Assembly (NCBI GenBank): GCA_949592205.1
Contig: CATIUR010000003.1
Span: forward strand, 141,523,259 to 141,587,258
Length of the DNA stretch: 64,000 nt
Direction: 5' to 3'
Source: Helichrysum umbraculigerum
Taxonomy: Eukaryota; Streptophyta; Magnoliopsida; Asterales; Asteraceae
Positions 34,119 through 45,569 of the stretch are shown here, piece after piece. A program made the position numbers and the translations under genes. Under the pieces are notes generated by a model, which saw nothing but the letters and a program-made list of their open reading frames with translations, was not told the origin of the DNA and ran no database searches. The number at the start of each line of letters is the position of its first letter. Within the stretch, counting starts at the first letter, position 1.

Positions 34119-36455
34119 ATGTCGAGCCAAGGACGATCTACATCATCTACCATGCCATCATCATCTTCTGCTAGAACCACTCTCCCTCCTGCTCCACCTC
34201 TCACTTCATCTCAGCAACAGCCGCAAAATGTCTATACAAGGCTACCGTCGGCTGGATCCACATCTTTGGGGGCTGGATTCTTATCTGATCCAAACCCTGT
34301 TATGATTTCTAACCGGGATATTGTGTCTATGTTTACGCAGGTAAAAGAGCAGCTTCAACGAGTGGAGAGAAGTAACGAAATCCTGAGGAAAGATGTGGAG
34401 GACATGAGAACTAGGAGCAATGTTCCTGTTTCTCAAGTCACTACTCCTATTCGAAGCAGGATCCTTGATTTTGGCACTCCTCCATCAGCGGAACACTTAG
34501 GAGATTTCATATCTATGCAAGGGAGCACTAGGATCCCAGATCCGATATTTGCTACAGGAGTTTCTACATCAAGGGGTCAACAATCTAATCCAGGATCCTC
34601 ATACAGGACTCCTGACGGTGGTAATATGTTCAATAATTTTACCTCTAATAATACTGTTGGGACTAACAATTTTCAGGATCCTGGAGTCAGTCCTATGATG
34701 GCGAGAGAGATACAGAAATTGAAGGATATGATATCAAGCGTCCCCGGAGTTGTACAACCAATTCCAGAAGTTGCACCAACGGCGCATAGGATCTCGAGAT
34801 TTGCGCCACCTATTTGTGATGCCGAGATCCCTAAGAGATTTCAGACGCCTAATATGAAGTTGTACGATGGGACGACGGATCCTGAGGAGCACATTGCACA
34901 ATACAGGGAGAGGATGGAAATCATTTCAATTCCTTCTGATCTTAAAGAAGCATGTTTATGCAAGGGCTTTGGTTCTACTCTTACAGGATCCGCGCTAAAA
35001 TGGCTATTGAACGTTCCTCCTTACTCTATTACTTCATTTGCTCATTTGGTTAATTTATTTAATAATCAATTCTCTTGCAGTAGAACATTTGAAAAATTAA
35101 CGACTGATCTATATAGAATTGTCCAAAAAGCTAACGAGTCTCTTCGAGATTTTGTAGGGAGATTCGGGAGAGAATCCTTGAACATACCTAACTTGGATAT
35201 GCCTACAGCCGTACAAGCTTTTAAAATGGGAATCAAAAGGGATTCCCCATTTTATGAGGATCTTGTTATGAATCCTTGCAGGAACCTCGATGAAGTTAGA
35301 AACAGGGCTTTGAGGTTTATTAGATTGGAAGAAGATGCAATGATACAGAAGAGGGTGGATACTCAATCAGCATACGATAGACCTAACAGGAAGTCAGACT
35401 CGTCCTCATTCAGATCAAACCGGAACGAACCATATACCAGAAATGATGATCGTCGTGTGAATGCTGTTGACGAAGATGACGAAGAATATCCTAAAATAAC
35501 TGATTATAATTTTTCCGTAGACACAACAGATATATTGTGTGCCATGCAGGATCTTGGAGACAAGGCAAGATGGCCAAAGAAGAATGAGAAGTCATATGCG
35601 TGGAAGGATAAATCAAAATGGTGTGCCTATCATGAAGATTTCGGCCACACAACTGAGAATTGCATAGCTCTCCGGAAAGAAATCAGTCATCTTCTCAACA
35701 AAGGATACTTGAAGGATCTGCTTGGGAAAAAGAAGGATCACGCGAAGGATCATGACAGAGTTCAGGATTCTGAGTCTCAGGATAATCGCAGGGTCCCTAC
35801 TAGAGCAGGATCCCCACCTACGGAATCCAAGGTAATCAATTTTATTTCTGGTGGCTTTGATATATGTGGCACTTCTTATTCTGCAGCAAAGAGGCACGCA
35901 AGGGAATCAAAGTCAGAAAAGCCATATAAACCTACAAGGACTTCTATGAAGAAAGATGAAAAGGTCATAACATTTGATGAGGATGATTTGAAAGATGTTC
36001 AGGATCCTCACCATGATGGTTTGGTTATTACTCTTTATGTTGCCAATCACTTTGTGCGAAGGATCCTGATCGATGGAGGAAGCTCAGTCATCATCATTCG
36101 TCTGGAGACTTTAAAAAGGATGGGTATCCCAGAATCAGAAATCACTTCCAGATCCACCGTGTTAGTAGGATTCAGCGGAGAAGCAAAAAATACAGTTGGT
36201 GATATAAAATTGCCAATCTACATTGAAGGGGTAAACTCTGTTCAAAAGTTCTGTGTTATGGATTGTTTGTCGAGCTATAACATTATACTGGGAAGACCGT
36301 GGTTGCATGATATGAAAGCGGTACCCTCAACGTATCATCAATGCGTCAAATTACCAACTCCATGGGGGGTGGTCAAGATCAGTAGTGACCAACAAGAAGC
36401 AAAGGATTGTTATACAACGCCAATGAAATCTACTGCCAAGCCTCCGTCAGCATAG
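34119..36455 (+). CDS. Tat-lineage gag-protease
   Basis: Open from the ATG at 34119 (the frame is also open back to the LTR, but the PBS lies there) to a TAG at 36453-36455, 778 aa. A Ser/Pro/Thr-rich N terminus leads to the gag core (KLYDGTTDPEEHIAQYRERM, GSALKWLLNVPPYSI, FVGRFGRESLNI). A zinc-knuckle-like WCAYHEDFGHTTENC lies near 35620. The retropepsin domain has DGGSS at about 36072 and ILGRPWLHDMKAV near the end. It carries many GGATCC sites within its codons. No internal stop is seen, so gag may be expressed. Confidence 0.85.
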   Translation: MSSQGRSTSSTMPSSSSARTTLPPAPPLTSSQQQPQNVYTRLPSAGSTSLGAGFLSDPNPVMISNRDIVSMFTQVKEQLQRVERSNEILRKDVEDMRTRSNVPVSQVTTPIRSRILDFGTPPSAEHLGDFISMQGSTRIPDPIFATGVSTSRGQQSNPGSSYRTPDGGNMFNNFTSNNTVGTNNFQDPGVSPMMAREIQKLKDMISSVPGVVQPIPEVAPTAHRISRFAPPICDAEIPKRFQTPNMKLYDGTTDPEEHIAQYRERMEIISIPSDLKEACLCKGFGSTLTGSALKWLLNVPPYSITSFAHLVNLFNNQFSCSRTFEKLTTDLYRIVQKANESLRDFVGRFGRESLNIPNLDMPTAVQAFKMGIKRDSPFYEDLVMNPCRNLDEVRNRALRFIRLEEDAMIQKRVDTQSAYDRPNRKSDSSSFRSNRNEPYTRNDDRRVNAVDEDDEEYPKITDYNFSVDTTDILCAMQDLGDKARWPKKNEKSYAWKDKSKWCAYHEDFGHTTENCIALRKEISHLLNKGYLKDLLGKKKDHAKDHDRVQDSESQDNRRVPTRAGSPPTESKVINFISGGFDICGTSYSAAKRHARESKSEKPYKPTRTSMKKDEKVITFDEDDLKDVQDPHHDGLVITLYVANHFVRRILIDGGSSVIIIRLETLKRMGIPESEITSRSTVLVGFSGEAKNTVGDIKLPIYIEGVNSVQKFCVMDCLSSYNIILGRPWLHDMKAVPSTYHQCVKLPTPWGVVKISSDQQEAKDCYTTPMKSTAKPPSA

Positions 36456-37328
36456 CAATTAAAGAACAAGGCATGGGATGTCCTCGATACAAAGGAGCAG
36501 GACGTCAAAGAAGTGCCGCTGAGCTCGAAGGATCCTGAAGAAAAGGTGCTTATAGGATTGAGCGTCCCAGAGGATCTTGAATAGGATTTGATGAAGTTCT
36601 TGAATCAAAGGAAATCGACTTTTGCCTGGAGACCAGAGGATATGACAGGTATATCTAAGGATATCATAACTCATAAACTTGGAATTGATAAAAGTTTCAG
36701 GCCGGTTCAACAAAAGAGAAGAAAATTTCCGCCGGAAAGGAATGATATTATCCAGGCTGATGTTGAAAGACTACTTGCTGCTGGCATGATAAGGGAAGTA
36801 AAGTTTCCAAGATGGTTGGCAAACGTGGTGGTGGTACAAAAGAAGAATGGGAAATGGAGAGTGTGTGTGGACTATACGGATCTCAACAAAGCCTGCCCGA
36901 AGGATCCTTTTCCATTGCCCCATATAGATTCAATGGTGGATGCTACGGCTGAGCACGGGATCCTAACTTTTATGGATGCTTCTTCGCGATTTCAACAAAT
37001 CCAGATGGAACCTTCAGACCAGGATGACACAGCCTTCATAACCCCCACAGGTATTTATTGTTATGTTGCTATGCCTTTTGGTCTTAAAAATGCAGGTGCA
37101 ACATACCAAAGGCTAGTCAACATGATATTCAAAGACCAATTGGGAAGCACAATGGAAGTATACATCGATGACATGGTAGTAAAGTCAAAGAAAACTGAGG
37201 ATCATCTTCAGGATCTTAAGGTGGCCTTTGATATTCTGGATCAGTATAACATGAAGCTCAATCCTGCTAAATGCCATTTTGGAGTGGGGGCAGGAAAATT
37301 CTTGGGACAGATGCAAGGAATTCTATGA
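36456..37328 (+). pseudogene. Tat-lineage reverse transcriptase, 3' truncated by deletion
   Basis: Continues in the gag frame past TAGs at 36453 and near 36580. RT motifs include VVVQKKNGKWRVCVDYTDLNK, MPFGLKNAGATYQRLVN and the catalytic YIDDM at 37161-37175. After KCHFGVGAGKFLG the sequence jumps to the RNase H-proximal region in another frame at about 37310. The RT thumb/connection segment is missing, a deletion of roughly 150 bases or more. The catalytic motif itself is present. Confidence 0.88.
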
Positions 37329-38270
37329 TATCCTCAAAAAGAACAAAAAATTTGAGTGGGGAGAAAGGCATGAAGCTGCATTTCGAGAATTGAAGGAATA
37401 TTTGTCATCAGCTCCTTTATTGATGAAGACTGAGAATGGTGAACAACTGTTTCTCTATTTGTCAGTATCCCGAAATGCTGTGAGTGCGGTGCTAGTGAAG
37501 GATCATGAAGGGCAACAACATCCTGTTTACTATGTAAGTAAAAGCCTATTAGATGCTGAAACCAGGTATTCTCATCTCGAAAAACTTATACTTGCATTAG
37601 TCATGGCATCAACTAAACTTAGGCATTATTTTGAGACACACCCGATACATGTGAGAACCAATTATCCTATTAAAAACGTTTTGAGGAAACCAGAAATGTC
37701 AGGACGTTTAGCTAAATGGTCTGTAAAATTAAGTGCTTATAATTTAATTTATGAACCTAGGAATGCAATTAAATCTCAAGCTTTAGCGGATTTTATTGCT
37801 GACTTTACTAGTGATCTCCAAAATGAAGTAGATTTAGAAGTGCAAGAACTAAATCAAATAAGTGAAAGATGGACATTATATACTGATGGCGCTTCTAATG
37901 TAAAAGGGACTGGATTAGGAATTGTATTAAAATCACCTCAAGATGATATCATGCCTCAAGCCATAAGATGTGAATTTCAAGCTACAAATAACGAGACAGA
38001 GTATGAAACATTAATTGCGGGATTACAATTAGCTAAGGATATTGGAATAAAATACTTAAATGTGTATGTTGATTCATTATTAATTGTTAATCACTATAAT
38101 GGATCTTATACTGTAAAAGTAGAAAGATTAGCTGCGTATTTGGAGATTGTTAAGGATCTTGCAGGTAGCTTCGAGATCTTCGACATTCAACAGGTACCAC
38201 GAGAGGACAACACTGAAGCGGATGCTTTGGCTAATCTAGGATCAAGTCTAAGGATCCACCAGATGTCAAA
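37310..38270 (+). pseudogene. Tat-lineage dual RNase H domains
   Basis: In a new frame the first RNase H remnant (YLSVSRNAVSAVLVKD, VYYVSKSLLDAETRYSHLEK) is followed by an archaeal-type RNase H (about 37870-38235). The second has YTDGASNVKGTGLG, NNETEYETLIAG, VYVDSLLIVNH and REDNTEADALA, with its acidic D/E/D/D set visible. The first domain has lost its own acidic start, as in other Tat elements. A one-base frame change near 38268 leads into integrase. Confidence 0.88.
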
Positions 38271-39637
38271 ATACCAATTATCCATATTTCAGCGCCTGCC
38301 ATCGCTGATAAGGATCACAATGAAGAGCAAGTGTGTGACATTGAGGATCCTCAGCATGGAGACAAATCGAATGCATCAGGTTCTGGGGGCAAGTCAGGAT
38401 CATGGATGCAGCCGATCATGGAATATATACAACATGATGTGATCCCTAAGGATGAAAATAATCCTAAAGCCTTCAGGTTAAAGGTATCCCATTTTACTAT
38501 TGAAAATGGTATATTGTATAAAAAATCACTTGCACGACCATTATTGCGATGCCTTGAGGATCCTAAAGCAAAAGGGGTTCTCAAGGATATACATGAAGGC
38601 GATTGTGGGAAGCATTCTGGGGGCAGAGCATTATTTTCGAAAGTGTTAAGGACAGGATACTTCTGGCCCACTATGAAGAAGGATTCCATGGATTTTGCTC
38701 GCAAATGTGATGCTTGTCAAAGACACGGAAACATCCATCATCAACCAGCAGAACCGATGCATCCGATTATCTCATCATGGCCGTTTATGAAATGGGGAAT
38801 GGATATTGTTGGAAAACTACCAGTTGCTCCAGGAGGAAAAGTGTTTATGCTTGCAATGACGGATTATTTTTCAAAATGGATTGAAGCTGAAGCATTTGTT
38901 CAAGTAAAGGAAAAAGATGTTATCTCATTCAACAAGAGAAATATCCTCACAAGGTTTGGGATCCCGGCAGAAATAGTGTGTGACAATGGATCTCAATTTA
39001 TTGGAAAAAGAACAACTAAGTTTGTGAAAGTTGGGGAATCAAGATGATAACTTCAACTCCAGTCCATCCTCAAGCCAATGGACAAGCAGAATCTAGCAAT
39101 AAAATTATAATCAACAATCTGAAGAAGAGGCTGGATGCTAAGAAAGGAAGATGGGCTGAAGAATTGCCTTTTGTTTTATGGGCTGATAGGACCACTGAAA
39201 AGGAGGCAACTAAGCAAACTCCTTTTGCTTTGGTGTTTGGATCCGAAGCTATGATTCCAACAGAGATGGTAATCCCAACGGCAAGATCCCGGATGCAGAC
39301 CTTGGAAGCAAACAAGGAAGCGTTGATTCAGGATCTGGACACTGTGGATGAATTAAGGGATCGTGCTAAATTCAGGATTGCAGCATACCAACAGAGAATT
39401 TCAAGATCCTACAACAAGAATGTCAGGATAAGAAGGTTTCGAGTAGGAGATTTAGTATTAAGGAAAGTATTTCAAAATACTAAGAATCCTGCAGAAGGAA
39501 AGCTAGCACCAAAGTGTGAAGGTCCATATTTGATAGATTCGGATGCTGGAAGGGGGGCATACTGGTTGGCCAACATGGATGGCGAATTACTTCCAAGATC
39601 CTGGAATGCCATTCATTTGAAGCTCTATCATATGTAA
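38271..39637 (+). pseudogene. Tat-lineage integrase with one frameshift
   Basis: The zinc domain has HEGDCGKHSGG and CDACQRHG. The catalytic core has D at 38802 and D at 38982 in one frame. A one-base loss near 39030 moves the rest to another frame, with the catalytic E at 39089 (NGQAESSNK) and a C-terminal domain to the TAA at 39635-39637. The order D, D, E is intact but not contiguous. Confidence 0.88.
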
Positions 39638-41044
39638 GTTGAATGTTTTTATTCGACATAAAAGGTACCCCCGTGATCCTTAACTTTTCATTGATTTTAA
39701 TACTTTTTACTATATATGTATGTGTGTATTATAATTATATATATGCATGAAAGATAATTATTATTATTATTCTCATTGAATACCCTACTGACTTAAGCAT
39801 CGGAGGGGTGTTAGGCAAACTAACACCCACCTTTACCCAAGATTTTGTATTTGTTGTAGTTCATATACTTAAGGATCTTGGAATGAAGATTAGGGGTTGG
39901 CCACCTCTCCTCCGTTAAGGATCCCAGCGATTCTCTAAGGTTTAGAGGTTTCCGTACGGATAAACACCTCTCTACGAAAAGGGTTTTGACACCTCGCTGG
40001 GTGCGCACGATGTTTGATTATAGTGCCATGGTTAGGGAATCGGTGATGCCTTTGGTACCCGACAACTTCATTTCCGTTGGCCTATAGATCAAGCGCTAAC
40101 GAATGTCGATACTGATGTGCACTATACGTATCGATCTAAGGTTTGTGTCGTTTTCATGTCACTCTAAGGTTTGTAATGTTTTCACATTACCAATTGGTTA
40201 GGCATTTTCATGTCTCAAATGGCGTAGCCCAAGAATCAAACGGTTTGTAATGTTTTCACATTACCTAATGGTTTGGCATTTACATGTCACTTTTATAGTT
40301 TTCATAAACTATCCAATGGTTATAATGTATTCAAATTATCAAAATTTTCATTGGTTAAGCCTAATAAATAACTTTATTAGCTCTAATGTTTTCATGATTA
40401 TCAAAAGCTGTTTTGATCTAAGGATCGCAAAATCTTTTTAAGATCATAACGTTTTTCAAAAAACAAATTGTTTTCACAATTATTTGACAAATTATTAACA
40501 TTTATATGTTACAGTAATTACTCGTTGGGAGTTCCTCATTATCAACAGTTTATTTTAGGATCTTGAAGTCTCAGGATCCTAAAATCCAGTCTATATGAAA
40601 TACGGTTAAGGATCCTTGAATCTGAGGATCCCTATCCCGCCATGATCTTGGATCCAGTTAAGGATCCTTTAAGCCTGTAATGTTAAGAAAATCTTCTCAT
40701 TATTCTGGATGTATTCTGAGGGAATCTCCTCAGGATCCTATTTCTAAGCAAATATATATATATATATATATGTATACTGAGGGAATCTCCTCAGTATCCT
40801 GAAGACGCAAGAGATAGATAATTTCCTAATATCATTCATAGCAAAAAGTCTAAGGATAATCTAAATCCTTAGATTGAGTTCAAAAGAAGCGCAGGAAATT
40901 AAAATTGTCTTGTGGCCAACATGAACCACATTCGACACAACCATAGTTGATCATTCCAGATCAACCTCGCCCCAAATCATTGTTTTGTTACAATCACAAC
41001 CCTTGGAACCTAAAAACATGAAAGCTAAACTAGGCTCCGGCTAG
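39638..41044. other. Tat-lineage non-coding spacer between convergent genes
   Basis: 1.4 kb between the integrase stop and the stop of the antisense gene. It is AT-rich with a TA microsatellite (40748-40772) and many AGGATCC/GGATCC words (about 40570-40740). No gene seen. It should hold the 3' ends of both transcripts. Confidence 0.7.
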
Positions 41045-42683
41045 TTATATGCCTTCCTTGCCCAGGGTTAGATCTGCATCTTCAGCAGGATTCACTGGAA
41101 TCTTTGATGCAGGGTCTGGGATGTTCATTTCAGTATCTTCAATGATGGTCGAGATCTTCTGTGATGATGCATCGGAATCCTTCTTGGCTGGTATCTTGGT
41201 ACCTTTGCCGCTAGCTTCATCAAGGAAATCTCCGACTGCTGGATCTTCACTTTTCAATTTCGCCAATCTATCTTGCCAAGCTTGGATGTTCCAGAACGAT
41301 GTGTCGAGACCCTTGGCACTAGCTTCAGTTACCATCAGGATCCTGGCTTTGAGCACTGCAACAGCTGCATCTTTCTTAATACTAGCAACCAGGATCTCTC
41401 GTTCTTCCTCGATCTTCTTCTGAGCTTCGATTTCCTTTTGAGCAGCATAAGCCTTGACATCCTTGATCTCTCTCTTCAAACTATTGATCTCCTGATTGGA
41501 AGATTCTGAAGCAATGTCAGCTGTCTTCTTTATGCTCTCTACCATTTCCACTTTCTCCTTGTAACGATCAGCAACCTGTTCCATAGCCTAGAAAAAACAG
41601 GTATGATTAAAATACAGGGATGAAGCGTAGAAGAGAAATTAAACGAGGGAGATAAGATATACCTTATCGAAATCAAGTGTGGGTTCATCGGGATCCTCAG
41701 TAATGTTGGCTTTCCTCTTCTTGGTATTTGACCTGGAACGGGTATTGGGGGCTCTGGCCTTGCTAGGTTGAGCGATTGGTTTTTCCTCCTTGATTGGTAC
41801 ATCCTCATCATCGATATCCGACAAGGAGAAGAAAGGCGCTATTTTAAGAATACAATTTTAAAATGGATTCAGGAGAAACATTTTATTGAGAATAGAATGT
41901 AAGGATTACCTGATGAAGCTGAAGTTGCCTTCTGTGATTTCATGACTACTAGAGAACATGGGTGTATGAATGTCCTGTCACTTTCGGGAACTTTCAAGAA
42001 ATTCTCTATCAACTCTTCTGCATCAGAAAGAGGGGGAGCCAACTTCTCGAAACTTGCTGCAAGGAAAATGGGATATATCAGAGATAATAGTGCGTATAGG
42101 GATAAATCCCTAAGATGATTTTTATCCTACCCTTTGAAAGCCAAATAGTCGGAATCAATTCCTCGTCTGGTAAAGATCTTCGATCAACAAAGAAAAACCT
42201 CTCTTTTCACTTGTGGTCATTCTGGGTGACACAATGAACGAGGTGTTGGCGATTAGGTTTGATTTTAAAAAGGAAGTAATTGGAGCCATGTGAGTGGAGA
42301 TGATAATTTTGGGCTACCTCAGGAATCCCAAGATGTGTCTGGTGAGAATCATTAACGGATTGAATAACGAAAAGAGTACGCCAGATCATGGGCATTGTTT
42401 GTGAATAACAGAGTCCTGTCATGCCGAAGAGATCCATGTAAATGTCCGGAAAGGGATATTTAAGCCCTAGGGTAAAAGGAAATTCGGGAAAGCATATCCA
42501 TCGATCTGATCGATGATCAGCATGGATATTAGGATCAGGGGCTCGGAAGACGGTGTTTTCAGGAAAAGCACTTTTGAGTTTTTGCATATCGGAATCGGAT
42601 AACGAAGAAGGAACAGGGTTGGAAATCATTTGTTGATCAATGAATTTAGGGAGGTCTGACTCGTTTTTGGTTGCCGGATTCAT
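41045..42683 (-). pseudogene. Antisense four-exon gene of the Tat-lineage element (aORF)
   Basis: Read on the minus strand: exons 42683-42131, 42056-41910, 41838-41663 and 41587-41045. GT..AG borders hold phase throughout and sum to 1419 nt (472 codons). Exon 1 resembles the 'putative gypsy type transposon' domain (Pfam PF04195, from memory): FPFTLGLKYPFPDIYMDLFG followed by MIWRTLFVIQ. One TGA interrupts it at 42207-42209, beyond which similarity to the domain continues. Exon 3 is basic and low-complexity (nuclear-signal-like). Exon 4 is a predicted coiled coil (about 180 aa, Lys/Glu-rich). Antisense extra genes are known in Tat elements; function is unknown. The single stop makes it a probable pseudogene here. 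Confidence 0.75.
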
Positions 42684-42899
42684 TATCTAAGTGAAAGCAA
42701 GTAAACGATAAAGAGAGAAAAGAAAAAATAGTACCTGGTAAAGACCTGAGAAGGAAAACGGAATGGAGGTTGGATGAGATATGATGTGTGTCAGAATCGC
42801 TATAAGTACTCAGACACGATAATCTATGTAACTACCTAACACGATTTAAGCGGTTACACTGAGAAGTTACAACATTTAAGGATCCTGAAAAACGTTATA

Positions 42900-42913
42900 A
42901 CTTCGGGGGCAAT
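42900..42913 (+). other. Polypurine tract of the Tat-lineage element
   Basis: ACTTCGGGGGCAAT directly precedes the 3' LTR at 42914. This G-rich run is the expected plus-strand primer. Confidence 0.7.
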
Positions 42914-43993
42914 TGTTGTGGGTAGATTTTCACTAACCTTTACAGGATCCTAATCAGCATCATATGGACACCCTGCAGGTATGAAAGTCGTTTATATTTT
43001 ATATTCATATCTCAGGATAATGATGGTTTTTAAGTCTGTTTTTAGGATCACGGATACAAGTAAGGATCCTGGATATATTGTTATTATTTATCTTGCAAGA
43101 TCCTATTCAGGATATATTTATCTAACACAATTATGCAGGATTCTGGACCGGGAAGATATTTATTTAAGGATCCTATGATCAATCTCGGAGTACACATAGC
43201 TCAGGATCCTGGACTTATCTTAGTTAAGGATCTTGAACTATATAACACGTTTGTTTTTCTTGAGTATTGACCAGGTCTTAGAAGAAACGCGTTAATGAGA
43301 TATGCTCCGGATTACGTGAAGAGGATCTGATACGATTTCATGAAGACGAAGTCTTACGCACGTGTAAAATGAAGTCAAAAGAGACGTTGGTGGTCTTCAT
43401 CATTCCTCGGAGGATCCCTGATATTTCGAAATTATAGTTAAACGCTCTTAGTATTTAAACGAGGCTCGGATGATCATTTAGGTTAACGAATACTTGCTAT
43501 TTTTTACCTGTAAACACTCAAACACTCTGCTATCATTCTCGTTCACGATCAACACTTAGCTAAAAACACACACAAATTCACTTAGCCGATCATCCTTGCG
43601 CTCTTAGTTTGTAATCAATTACTTTCATTTTGATAAAATTAACAAAGGCAAGGATCGTTTGATCCTTCCCGAGGTTTTGTGCCGGCGATCAACCTTGATC
43701 AAGGGCTTTCCTCGTATATCATCGTGTCAATTGTACTTATTTCATATTTTCATTGTTTAACTTGCATATTACTGATCTTTTCATTGTGAAAATAACATTA
43801 TCCTCATTATGTTCTTGAGCTTTGATATTAAAATGTTTGTTCAACAAGGATCTACGTATTTAACACAAAAATATTTACTTACTAATAGAGATAATCGTGT
43901 TTCTACGTAATTATCTTGAGAGTAATTTTTACACCTGACCTCACAAACTAATTTTTGATCACTTAATTGCTTTAGTAATTTTTGACCAAAACA
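42914..43993 (+). repeat. 3' LTR of the Tat-lineage element
   Basis: 1080 bases, near-identical to 32944-34023. It is followed by ATTAT, then by the interrupted chromovirus RNase H sequence. Confidence 0.93.
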
Positions 43994-43998
43994 ATTAT

Positions 43999-45557
43999 AA
44001 TTGTGAAATTAAATACCACCAGGAAAAGCCAATGTGGTTGCTGATGCTTTAAGTCGCAAGGTAACTTCTGATCGAGTTTACTTTATGCGTTTAGAAGTTT
44101 CTTCTGATTTGGTGGGTCAGATAAAAGCTATACAGTTGGAGGCTTTGTTAGATCATAATTTGAAATCTGAAATTATGTTGAATCGAAAGGAGTTGTTAAT
44201 AGATGATTCAAGAGGATTAAAAACCTTTCAGTCTCGTGTTTGGATTCCTTTGTCTGGTGGTTTTCGGGATGTTATTCTGAATAAAACCCATAAGTCCAGA
44301 TTATATGTACATCCTGGAAATACGAAAATGTATAATGACTTGAAACCTTTGTATTGGTGGCCTACAATGAAAATGGATGTAGCAAGGTTTGTTAGTTCTT
44401 GTCATATTTGTTCTCAAGTTAAAGCTAGACGCTAGAAGCCGTATGGGTCGTTGAAACAGCTTGAGATTCCAGAATGGAAGTGGGAACATTTGACTATGGA
44501 TTTTGTTACCAAATTGTCTCGAACTGCCCGAGAAAATGATATGGTTTGGGTCATTGTGGATCGATTGACAAAAAGTGCACATTTTCTAGCTACCAGTGAG
44601 ACTGCATCTTTGAGTAAGCTGGCACAGTTATATGTGAATGAGATTGTTTCGCGACATGGTATTCCATTATCGATTGTATCTGATAGAGATTCGAGGTTTG
44701 TATCTCATTTTTGGCAAAGCTTACAGCATGAGTTGGGTACCAGAGTTAATCTCAGTACTGCTTATCATCCTCAGACTGATGGTCAGTCAGAACGTACAAT
44801 TCAGACATTGGAGGATATGTTGAGAGCTTGTGTTTTGGAATATGGTGGTTCATGGGATTCTCATTTGCCGTTAGTTGAGTTTGCTTATAATAACTCTTAT
44901 CATTCGAGTATTGGTATGCCACCATATGAAATGCTTTATGGTCACCGTTGTAGAACTCCGAATTGTTGGTTAGAAGCTGGGGAGAAATAGTTTGCAGGTC
45001 CAGACATTGTTCAGATGACAGCTGATAAAGTGGCAGTTGCTCGTGAAAAGTTGAAAGCTGCACGTGACAGGCATAAACAATATGCTGATCCTAAACGTCG
45101 ACCTGTTACTTTTGTTGAATGTGAACTTGTTTACCTGAAAGTTTCGCCTTGGAATGGGGTAATCCGGTTTGGGAAACGTGGCAAGTTGGCTCCTTGATAT
45201 ATTGGACCGTTTAGAATTCGTCAGATTGTTAACGATCAGTCAGTTACACTTGATCTTCCTGCAGAACTTGCTGGTATTCATGACACGTTTAACATTTGTT
45301 ATTTGAGGAAATGTAACATTGAAGACCAGTATCAGATTCTTCCTTTGCAAGATTTGAAGGTTGATAAGAGTCAGAAGTTAGTTGAACTTCTTGACAGAAA
45401 AGTTACCAAACTGCGTAAGAAATAGATACCTATGGTGTTAGAGAAATGGAAACATAGTTTAGGCTTAAACCTAACTTGGGAGACCGAGGATAGTATGAGA
45501 TCCAGATATCCTGGATTATTTGACCGCGATGAGATTTCGAGGACGAAATTTTCTTAA
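43999..45557 (+). pseudogene. Chromovirus pol, 3' half: end of RNase H, integrase, chromodomain-like tail
   Basis: Resumes the RNase H C terminus (VVADALSRK) after the nested element, with a one-base shift near 44018. Integrase shows H..H then CHICSQVKA, catalytic D at 44499, D at 44682 and E at 44790, and PPYEMLYGHRCRTP. In-frame stops lie at 44433, 44988, 45195 and 45423, and the frame ends with TAA at 45555. The tail (about 45380-45510; LTWETEDSMRSRYPGLF) matches the chromodomain-type C terminus of plant chromoviruses. Most stops are TAG or TGA of the C-to-T decay type. Confidence 0.9.
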
Positions 45558-45569
45558 GGGGGGGAGATT
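45556..45569 (+). other. Polypurine tract of the chromovirus
   Basis: AAGGGGGGGAGATT directly before the 3' LTR start at 45570. Confidence 0.85.

Larger units (their letters stand above)
32944..43993 (+). mobile_element. Tat-lineage Ty3/gypsy element with antisense gene (11 kb), nested in the chromovirus
   Basis: Two 1080-base LTRs (32944-34023 and 42914-43993), a PBS, gag-protease, RT, RNase H, a second archaeal-type RNase H, integrase, then a four-exon gene on the opposite strand, and a PPT. Flanks are ATTGT and ATTAT, a 5-bp duplication with one mismatch. The second RNase H and the antisense gene are marks of the Tat (Ogre/Retand/Grande) group. About six LTR differences (near 0.55%) indicate a recent insertion, yet pol has a deletion and frameshifts. 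GGATCC is strongly over-represented throughout. Confidence 0.94.

Noticed and set aside
41049..41509. Plus-strand frames opposite the antisense Tat gene
   Set aside because: Shadows of the coiled-coil exon, which itself joins neighbours in phase.
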